Source: Nitrospirota bacterium
GTDB lineage: Bacteria > Nitrospinota_A > UBA7883 > JACRGQ01
Assembly (NCBI GenBank): GCA_024275775.1
Contig: JAJRYM010000099.1
Span: 1 to 10,269, forward strand
Length of the DNA: 10,269 nt
Reading direction: 5' to 3'
Positions 5,215 through 10,269 of the stretch are shown here, one piece after another. How positions within the stretch are numbered: the first letter of the stretch is position 1; the number at the start of each line of letters is the position of its first letter. A model generated the notes under the pieces. The model saw only the letters and a list, made by a program, of their open reading frames with translations. It did not search any database and was not told the origin of the DNA. The position numbers and the translations under genes are program-made.

Positions 5215-6195
5215 ATGACCGTAACAGTGCCCACGTCGGATAATCTTCTGCTGAAAGCCGAGGACTTCTTTTCGGCGGTCGGGCCGGAACTCATGGCGGA
5301 TTCCGGCGACCACAGACTTTTCAGCTCGAGCGGCCTTCGCTTTTCTCTTTGCGCGTTAGACGAAAACGGCGTGGACAGGCGGCCGGTCATAAGGCCGGAC
5401 GGACTTCGCAACGGTTGCCGCCCGGTTCCGGCCGTCTCCGGCGCCGCCGACGCGATAGACGTAAACGAAGGTTCTATATGGCTCGGAGGCTCGCTTGTAA
5501 CCATCCCCGCCGTAACGGATATGGCCGTTCCGCGCCCGTCCGCCGGCAACGTAATGCAGGTTGCCATTATTGCGGACGGCGCCGGCTCTCTTTCCGTTCT
5601 TGCCGGCATCCAAGGAGCGTCGTTTGCCGACGCAAGAGGAGCGGCCGGGGGGCTTCCTTTCGTGCCTGTCGATAAAGTGGAAACGGGATTATTAAAACTG
5701 TCCTCTTCCGTTTCAGCTCCGATTAAAGAAGATGAAATAAGCTTCGCGCCGGAATTTTCCCACTCTCCCGGCTTCGATATTCTACCGTATACCGCTTCGG
5801 CACTTTTCCGGCACCCGCTTCCTCTCATCCATGCCGGCTCAACGCCGAAGAAGGTTTACGCCACTTTCTCGGACCCGCTTACCGCGCCTCTGGATGTAGT
5901 TTCATTCAGCCCTCCGGTAGCGCAGGCCGATTACAATCCCGCCACCGGCAGGCTGGATGAAAAAGCGATGAAACCCGGCAAAATGACGCTGGTCGTTTCC
6001 GGTGTTCAGGCCGATCTCGTAAATAGAATCAACGGCTCTATCCGACTTATCGAATTCATGCGCGATTCCGCCGGCACGAGGAAAGAGCTTTATTACGCGC
6101 TTGTTGAAACATCCGCAGACTACCGCCCCGAATCGGTTATGACAGCCGAAGCGTCGCTTACGCCGGTGCAAAAACCGCGGACGGAAACGGTTTAG
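5215..6195 (+). CDS. Uncharacterised phage structural protein, possibly tail
   Basis: A 326-aa protein I cannot place in a named family. It looks beta-rich throughout, has no signal peptide or membrane segment, and no enzyme motif. Visible parts are an N-terminal acidic region (residues 1-50), a strand-rich domain with G-S-I-W-L-G-G (86-92) and V-M-Q-V-A-I-I-A-D-G-A-G-S-L-S-V (113-128), then G-L-P-F-V-P-V-D-K-V-E-T-G (146-158), which reminds me of tail proteins from other Mu-related phages. P-L-P-L-I-H-A-G (201-208) is followed by a C-terminal domain starting near K-K-V-Y-A-T-F (212-218). Its place after the neck genes, where Mu has its sheath region, suggests a tail tube or other tail structural role. 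This is inference from context only. A strong AGGGGG at 5205-5210 overlaps the previous TAG stop and sets the start. Confidence 0.5.
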   Translation: MTVTVPTSDNLLLKAEDFFSAVGPELMADSGDHRLFSSSGLRFSLCALDENGVDRRPVIRPDGLRNGCRPVPAVSGAADAIDVNEGSIWLGGSLVTIPAVTDMAVPRPSAGNVMQVAIIADGAGSLSVLAGIQGASFADARGAAGGLPFVPVDKVETGLLKLSSSVSAPIKEDEISFAPEFSHSPGFDILPYTASALFRHPLPLIHAGSTPKKVYATFSDPLTAPLDVVSFSPPVAQADYNPATGRLDEKAMKPGKMTLVVSGVQADLVNRINGSIRLIEFMRDSAGTRKELYYALVETSADYRPESVMTAEASLTPVQKPRTETV

Positions 6196-6206
6196 GGGGA
6201 AAAGAA

Positions 6207-6527
6207 ATGGCTTCAGACAGCGCAGATATTGCAGTCGATAGCGCCATCCTGGCGGTGCTCAACGATATGAACCGGCAGTTGCAACTGCTGGCGCAACAGC
6301 GCGGGGGAGGGGAGGCGCAGGTTAAAGCGGAGCTTAACCGGAACGTGAAGGAGCTCGCGGCGCGCGTCTCCACGCTTACATCCCTGCTTGGCCAATCGAA
6401 AATTCACGAAGTTGCCGTAACGGTGCAGGGCGCGGACGGCGCCATTCACGACCTTGTGAGCCGGGTTATCGAAGACGTTCTCATAAGGGTCAAGCAGGAA
6501 AACCTTTTAACGGTGACGAACGGCTGA
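6207..6527 (+). CDS. Small helical protein of unknown function, likely virion or assembly
   Basis: A 106-aa protein with no family I recognise. Residues 5-62 look almost entirely helical, with Leu/Ile/Val at heptad-like spacing (for example the I-L-A-V-L and L-Q-L-L-A segments, then V-K-E-L-A-A-R-V-S-T-L-T-S-L-L at 47-61), broken by Q-Q-R-G-G-G at 30-35. A coiled coil is probable. Residues 66-75 look like a strand, and a final helix (84-98) ends in a basic-acidic surface. There is no signal peptide or cysteine. It starts 11 nt after the previous stop with AGGGGG at 6194-6199, and its TGA overlaps the next ATG by one base, so it should be co-translated with the 552-aa protein downstream. A chaperone or joining role for its neighbour is possible but unproven. 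Confidence 0.5.
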   Translation: MASDSADIAVDSAILAVLNDMNRQLQLLAQQRGGGEAQVKAELNRNVKELAARVSTLTSLLGQSKIHEVAVTVQGADGAIHDLVSRVIEDVLIRVKQENLLTVTNG

Positions 6528-8185
6528 TGGGCAGGGCGAAAATCATCTCGGCGGTTTCGACTAACCGGTATCTGGTCGAGGACGATCTCGGCGACCGCTA
6601 CGAAGTGGAATCTTCAGTGGACGGTTTCAATTACGCGATTGGCGAATACTACAGACTCTTCGCGCCGAACGGGGAATACAGGCCGTCCGCTTTCCGTCTC
6701 CTGCCGTACAAAACCGGCAAAAGATGGAAGACCGTTTCGGACATCGGCGCGGATAATCCCGGCACGGCGTCCGCGCATTTTTTTTACAAAGACCAAATGG
6801 CTCTGCGCGAAAAGCGTGATAAAAATAAAACCGTCTCGGCGGTTTTGCCTGGCGCATTGAAATTCACCGACGGCTCCTGCGCCTCTGTCGCCGATTCATC
6901 TCTCTATAAGCCCGGCGACTGCGTGGCGGTGATACACGATAAACCTGTTACCGGAGACCCCGCCGACTGCCTCTCAAGTAAAAACAGCAATCCGTGGGTG
7001 CCGGGGTTCGGCTGTAATCAGTCGCCCACACCCGCCTGCCCTTCGCTTTTCGAGCATTGGAACTACCTCAGCCCGTCCGCCAACCTTTCAAGCGGCGAGT
7101 TCGATTTTCAGAAACCCAACCAGATGAAAAACGAAATCAACAACTGGAAGGCTAAAGTGGCGAAAGTTTACGCGGACGCAGGCCAGCCTTACGGCGCGCC
7201 GGCTACCGTAGGAGCGGACGGAACGCTGAAAATGAATTCTCTCCCGATAGAGCTAGCCTACATCGATTCGCAGACGGATACGGATATCTTTAACAGTTAC
7301 GGCGCGCCGATTCCTTTCCGGATAGGTTTCTGGGACACGATGATTTTTTCCCCGCCGGTTATCGTCAGAAACGATTTTGCGCTCGGCATCGAATGCGGCG
7401 TTAAACCGCTTAAAATGACCGTGAACCTCCTTACGCAGGATGTCCATGATTACGGTATCGGCGGATTCCCCACCGACCCGCGCGGCCTTCAGCTCCCGTC
7501 CTGCATGATACTGATTTTCGGGGGGAAACCATGGCCGCAATATATAAAAACTGAAAACATCAACGCCAATCTCTATACCGACGGTGCCGGCAACCCCAAA
7601 TTTGCTTCCGGCTGGGAGAACAATCTGGACAGGTCTTGGAAACTTGTTTACACCGCGCCCGGTACACGGAATTTCTCGAATTTCAGAACAAATTTTCCCG
7701 GAGCGGCCGTCGGACAATACGGCCTTTATATGTCAACGCCCATGAGGACGGCTGTCGGCTCTTATAAACAGCCCAATCAATCGTTTTCACAGTTCCGCGC
7801 CGGATACAACTCGCCGATGTCCGATTTTGAAATCGGTTTTAATTTTGAAACGGAACTTCATTTCCGTGTTTTCGATGTCAACGGAGCCGATATCACTCCC
7901 GTCGCGGTGCCGGATCGGAGTTTCGGCCTGCACCCCGGCTATTTTGAAATGCCGGAGCAGAGTAATATCGTCCGCGACATTCGCGCCGATTTCCTCTCGG
8001 CTTTTCCGTATATGGGAAACAGTTCCATAAACCCGTCGGGCAATCTCCCCACTCTCACGGCGGTTATTTTTTACGTGCAGGGAAAAATGTATCAGACAGG
8101 TTTCGATCCGCTGGCCCCAACATGGAACGCGAATCCTTCAACACTCGAATGTCAAACTTTGGAATTCGCCTATCAGGAGGGATGA
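6527..8185 (+). CDS. Large uncharacterised phage protein, cysteine-containing
   Basis: A 552-aa protein, the largest in the window, that I do not recognise. Residues 1-60 look like a small beta barrel (A-K-I-I-S-A-V-S-T-N-R-Y-L-V-E-D-D-L-G-D-R-Y start). Residues 105-180 hold five cysteines (118, 132, 148, 163, 171), with only three more in the remaining 380 residues (290, 326, 542). The rest is rich in Phe, Tyr, Asn, Gly and Pro, as in beta-structured virion or receptor-facing proteins, with G-F-W-D-T-M-I-F-S-P-P-V (267-278) and several Asn/Ser/Thr runs. There are no membrane segments or enzyme motif. Around 7800-7900 the DNA is visibly richer in A and T than the capsid genes. It begins at ATG 6527, overlapping the preceding TGA, and ends in an ATGATGA overlap with the next gene. 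A tail or other surface structural role is inferred from context. Confidence 0.5.
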   Translation: MGRAKIISAVSTNRYLVEDDLGDRYEVESSVDGFNYAIGEYYRLFAPNGEYRPSAFRLLPYKTGKRWKTVSDIGADNPGTASAHFFYKDQMALREKRDKNKTVSAVLPGALKFTDGSCASVADSSLYKPGDCVAVIHDKPVTGDPADCLSSKNSNPWVPGFGCNQSPTPACPSLFEHWNYLSPSANLSSGEFDFQKPNQMKNEINNWKAKVAKVYADAGQPYGAPATVGADGTLKMNSLPIELAYIDSQTDTDIFNSYGAPIPFRIGFWDTMIFSPPVIVRNDFALGIECGVKPLKMTVNLLTQDVHDYGIGGFPTDPRGLQLPSCMILIFGGKPWPQYIKTENINANLYTDGAGNPKFASGWENNLDRSWKLVYTAPGTRNFSNFRTNFPGAAVGQYGLYMSTPMRTAVGSYKQPNQSFSQFRAGYNSPMSDFEIGFNFETELHFRVFDVNGADITPVAVPDRSFGLHPGYFEMPEQSNIVRDIRADFLSAFPYMGNSSINPSGNLPTLTAVIFYVQGKMYQTGFDPLAPTWNANPSTLECQTLEFAYQEG

Positions 8186-8529
8186 TGGCAAACATATTTT
8201 CGCTGGATAACAAAAATCTTTTCCTTGAAATAGTAACCGATTCTCCGTTCGCGTTGCGGCGGCGGGTTGTTTCGGTTGAAACGCTTGAAGGCACGGAATC
8301 GCGCGACTTCGGCATATCTCCGGGCGATTCCGTTTTCACCATTGAAACTCTTCTTTCCGATACCGATTTGAACACCCTTTTAACCGCTATTGAAACTTGC
8401 GAACGGCTGGGCCTTTCCCTCGCTAGCCGCAACTATTCGATTCTCATAAAAAACGTAGAGACGAAAAGAAAAAGTTTCAACCTGAACGTTGTGAAAATCG
8501 AAGCGGCGGTAACCGGAGAATTGGCCTGA
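8185..8529 (+). CDS. Small uncharacterised phage tail-region protein
   Basis: A protein of 114 aa beginning M-A-N-I-F-S-L-D-N-K-N. It looks like a compact alpha/beta domain: strands near 12-17 and 28-35, a helix D-L-N-T-L-L-T-A-I-E-T-C (60-71), then strands Y-S-I-L-I-K-N-V-E (84-92) and L-N-V-V-K-I-E-A-A-V (100-109). No family is recognised. The size and place between a large structural gene and a hub-like gene would suit a small tail or baseplate component. The start is chosen at 8185 because AGGAGG (8175-8180) lies 4 nt in front. The in-frame ATG at 8182 is too close to that site, and the more distant 8122 lies inside the upstream gene. The TGA overlaps the next ATG by one base (8527-8531). 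Confidence 0.55.
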   Translation: MANIFSLDNKNLFLEIVTDSPFALRRRVVSVETLEGTESRDFGISPGDSVFTIETLLSDTDLNTLLTAIETCERLGLSLASRNYSILIKNVETKRKSFNLNVVKIEAAVTGELA

Positions 8530-9494
8530 TGAACGTCGCCCTTCGAACCGGCATGAAAATCGCCAACGGCTCCGCTCTTGCCGAGCTTGGTTCGTCTGCT
8601 CCATCGTTTCCAGCGACGGGCGGAAAAATCGAAAAAACGCTCCGCGCCGTCTGGGTTGTCGGCGCAACCGAATACGACCTCGGCGTGCTGACCGGTTTTT
8701 CGGGACAAACCTCTTTCTCCGGCACGTCCGGTTCCATAACGTTCGCATGGCCGGACGAGAAAAACCCGCGAACGGCCGGAAGCTGGCAAAATCTGCTCGT
8801 TCCGTCCGACAGCGTGAGAATCAAGGTTGCCAGCCTCATAGCGGGCGTGGAGCTCCCTCTGCTGATGGGCGTGCCGGAACCGGCCGGAATAAGAGAGGGA
8901 TACGGTAAAAGTGAAACGATTGAAATCAGAATAGGCGACGTTACCGGCGCCGCCTCCCGCATCACGAACTATCCTGTTCCCAATACGCCAATAGCCGCCG
9001 ACACGGCGGCCGAAACAGTGCTGGCGCCGATCGAACATATAACGCTCTATGAAACGGCGCAAATTTCTTCCTGCATCGAGGTTATGCCGAACGCTCTCAT
9101 GGCGGCCGACGAAGCTCTTATAAAAGAGCAAAATAATCTTCTTCCGCTTACCGGTCAAAAGCGCATCCGGTACGGCGACAGGTCAGGCAGAATCGTTTAC
9201 CGCCTGGTGGATGACCCTGCGCATGGGGGAAGCTTCACGCCAAGGCTCTTCACCGGGCCGACAGATTTCAGTTACACCGGAGATATGATTTTGCGCGATC
9301 TCCGGATTGAGCCGGAGTACATAAACTTTTCCGTCGGCAGAATAAATCCGTATCTGGAACTCGGCTCAAGAATATCCGTTCAGTTCCTGCGGGGAAACGT
9401 AAATGAAATCGTGGAAGTCCACGGCATCGGGTATCGACTCATGCCTAGCGAAGAGCGGATGACCATAAAGGCAAGGCGGCAACTTACTCTTTAG
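8529..9494 (+). CDS. Putative baseplate hub-like tail protein
   Basis: A 321-aa beta-rich protein. Two regions resemble tail hub proteins (gp27/gpD/XkdQ-type) in layout. P-S-D-S-V-R-I-K-V (92-100) followed by P-L-L-M-G-V-P-E-P (110-118) and S-E-T-I-E-I-R-I-G-D-V-T (128-139) is like the first barrel of a hub, where a bound-vector strand precedes an F/M-G-x-V turn. Near the C-terminus, Y-L-E-L-G-S-R-I-S-V-Q-F (275-286) followed by I-V-E-V-H-G-I-G-Y (294-302) and M-T-I-K-A-R-R-Q-L (311-319) is like the last hub barrel. This is a pattern resemblance, not a family match. A hub would sit at the tail tip and hold the spike. Such genes usually follow the tape measure, which is not seen before it here. 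The start overlaps the preceding TGA and is translationally coupled. Confidence 0.45.
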   Translation: MNVALRTGMKIANGSALAELGSSAPSFPATGGKIEKTLRAVWVVGATEYDLGVLTGFSGQTSFSGTSGSITFAWPDEKNPRTAGSWQNLLVPSDSVRIKVASLIAGVELPLLMGVPEPAGIREGYGKSETIEIRIGDVTGAASRITNYPVPNTPIAADTAAETVLAPIEHITLYETAQISSCIEVMPNALMAADEALIKEQNNLLPLTGQKRIRYGDRSGRIVYRLVDDPAHGGSFTPRLFTGPTDFSYTGDMILRDLRIEPEYINFSVGRINPYLELGSRISVQFLRGNVNEIVEVHGIGYRLMPSEERMTIKARRQLTL

Positions 9495-9505
9495 GAGGAA
9501 ACAAA

Positions 9506-10269
9506 ATGGCTGAAAAAGATATGAATATTTACCTTACCGGCGTGGCGCTCGACGGCGATCCGCAGGCGAACCCGAACGCTTCGCTTGGCGGAAAACGCTC
9601 CGGCACTATTTTAAAATCGCTTTCGGCAGGCGCGCCGGTGAACGTAACCGGCGTGGTGATTGTCGATGTTTCCGCCACAAGCGGCGCAGGTTCGGGGACG
9701 CTCACATTCACGTTTGCCGGCAAAACGCTGGCCTACACCGCGCCGGGAGATACTATAGGCACGGCCGTGGACGTTTCGGTGGACGGCACATACGAGATTT
9801 ACTCGAACGACGCCACAAAATACATGATAGTAACCGTCACGTCGGCGAGTCTGCCGGGAGCGGACGCAAGCGATGCAATCACACTTACGTCCGTCCTTGA
9901 AAGTCTTTTCGATTCGGTAGGCTCAGGCGAAGCTTCTTCCGGCGATACCGAATACCGCGCCATTATTGTGAAAAACGATTCGGCCGCCGCGATGAACGCA
10001 ATGCTCGTATGGATAGACGCTAATACTCCGTTCATCGACGATTCGGTTACAATCGCCATCGAAGCTCCGACGGCCGGAGCGATACAGACCATTGCCAACG
10101 AATCGACCGCGCCAACAGGATTAACATTCTCACCAGCCGCGAATGAAGCGGCCGCTCTATCAATCGGCAACCTTGCTCCCGGCGCGTCTTACGGCGTATG
10201 GATAAAGCGGGTAGTGAACCCCACAACCCAGCGTTATCCCAACAACAGTTTCAGTATCACATTCAAGGC
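9506..10269 (+). CDS. Phage virion protein carrying the shared beta module, 3' end cut
   Basis: The reading frame from ATG 9506 is open to the window edge (254 codons, no stop), so the gene is partial. AGGAGG at 9493-9498 overlaps the previous TAG stop and fixes the start. Residues 7-33 (N-I-Y-L-T-G ... N-P-N-A-S-L-G-G) and residues 134-254 (L-F-D-S-V-G-S-G-E-A-S-S-G-D-T-E-Y-R-A-I-I-V-K-N, then V-W-I-D-A-N-T-P, T-A-P-T-G-L-T-F-S and S-I-G-N-L-A-P-G) fit, from memory, a family of phage structural proteins in which these two parts are adjacent. Here a module of about 84 residues (44-127) is placed between them, similar to the one in the cement-like protein at 2491-3141. The protein is probably exposed on the tail or virion surface. 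Exact function is unknown. Confidence 0.65.
   Translation, partial: MAEKDMNIYLTGVALDGDPQANPNASLGGKRSGTILKSLSAGAPVNVTGVVIVDVSATSGAGSGTLTFTFAGKTLAYTAPGDTIGTAVDVSVDGTYEIYSNDATKYMIVTVTSASLPGADASDAITLTSVLESLFDSVGSGEASSGDTEYRAIIVKNDSAAAMNAMLVWIDANTPFIDDSVTIAIEAPTAGAIQTIANESTAPTGLTFSPAANEAAALSIGNLAPGASYGVWIKRVVNPTTQRYPNNSFSITFK
9635..9886 (+). repeat. Shared beta-rich module, copy 2 (in the right-edge protein)
   Basis: This stretch encodes residues 44-127: PVNVTGVV opening, L-T-F-T-F-A-G-K-T-L-A-Y (66-77), P-G-D-T-I-G-T-A-V-D-V-S (80-91), D-G-T-Y-E-I (93-98) and A-S-L-P-G-A-D-A-S-D-A-I-T-L (114-127). It pairs with copy 1 at 2827-3057. Copy 2 is slightly longer, mainly because of the loop between the aromatic strand and the D-G-x-Y motif and one near residues 60-65. 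Confidence 0.75.

Noticed and set aside
5106..5828. Minus-strand open frame of 240 codons
   Set aside because: It is antisense to the gp37-like gene and the 326-aa gene, low in information and Ser/Pro/Ala-rich, with no supporting start signal or motif.
8433..9158. Long minus-strand open frame (241 codons)
   Set aside because: It lies opposite two coupled plus-strand genes, gives an Arg/Gly-rich translation with no motif, and has no ribosome site evident. The GC-rich codon pattern produces such shadows throughout.
1..10269. CRISPR arrays, tRNAs, insertion sequences, attachment sites
   Set aside because: No regularly spaced direct repeats, no cloverleaf pattern, no transposase or terminal inverted repeats were seen on either strand by reading.

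Overview
The window is a one-strand late structural (morphogenesis) block of a Mu-like tailed phage or prophage. All supported genes read left to right, are packed end to end (stop/start overlaps of 1 to 5 nt, or gaps of 4 to 12 nt), and most carry a purine-rich ribosome binding site. Recognised families, in order: C-terminus of a Mu-type large terminase (1-270, cut by the window edge), DUF935/Mu gp29-type portal (275-1510), Mu gpI-type prohead protease with an internal scaffold start (1507-2478; internal start 1933), a capsid decoration/cement-like protein (2491-3141), a Mu gpT-type major head protein (3293-4282), DUF1320/Mu gp36-type (4341-4775) and DUF1834/Mu gp37-type (4775-5206) head-tail proteins. 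These assignments come from reading conserved motifs, not from a database search. No host gene, tRNA, integrase or attachment site is visible, so prophage, free phage and phage-derived particle cannot be told apart. The GC-rich codon use and the Mu-like head genes suggest a bacterial host, probably Gram-negative, but the sequence names no genus.

Layout: 1-5206 is DNA packaging, head and neck. 5215-8185 holds three genes that I cannot assign to a Mu family (326, 106 and 552 aa). 8185-9494 holds a 114-aa protein and a 321-aa protein whose ending resembles baseplate-hub proteins. A further structural protein starts at 9506 and runs off the right edge. No contractile sheath gene or tape-measure gene is in the window, so a Mu-type head appears to be joined to a different tail module. 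The only real non-coding gaps flank the major head gene: 151 nt in front (3142-3292, with several inverted repeats) and 58 nt behind (4283-4340, with a GC-rich hairpin).

How the genes work together: terminase packages DNA through the portal. The scaffold made from the internal start would guide assembly of the major head protein, the protease would clear the scaffold, and the cement protein would bind the expanded capsid. The gp36- and gp37-like proteins would complete the neck, and the later genes would build the tail.

The most interesting signal is a module of about 77 to 84 residues found twice: inserted in the cement-like protein (residues 113-189, bases 2827-3057) and in the protein at the right edge (residues 44-127, bases 9635-9886). 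The copies share a PVNVTGVV opening, an F-T-x-A-G-x-x-L-A-aromatic strand, a D-G-x-Y motif and an A-S-L-P-x-A-D-x-x-D-x-I-x-L ending, and 22 of 24 bases match at the left edge. In each case the flanking protein sequence looks continuous if the module is removed. This suggests a mobile beta-rich surface module shared by two unrelated virion proteins. A second unusual feature is a 33-residue hydrophobic N-terminal extension on the major head protein.
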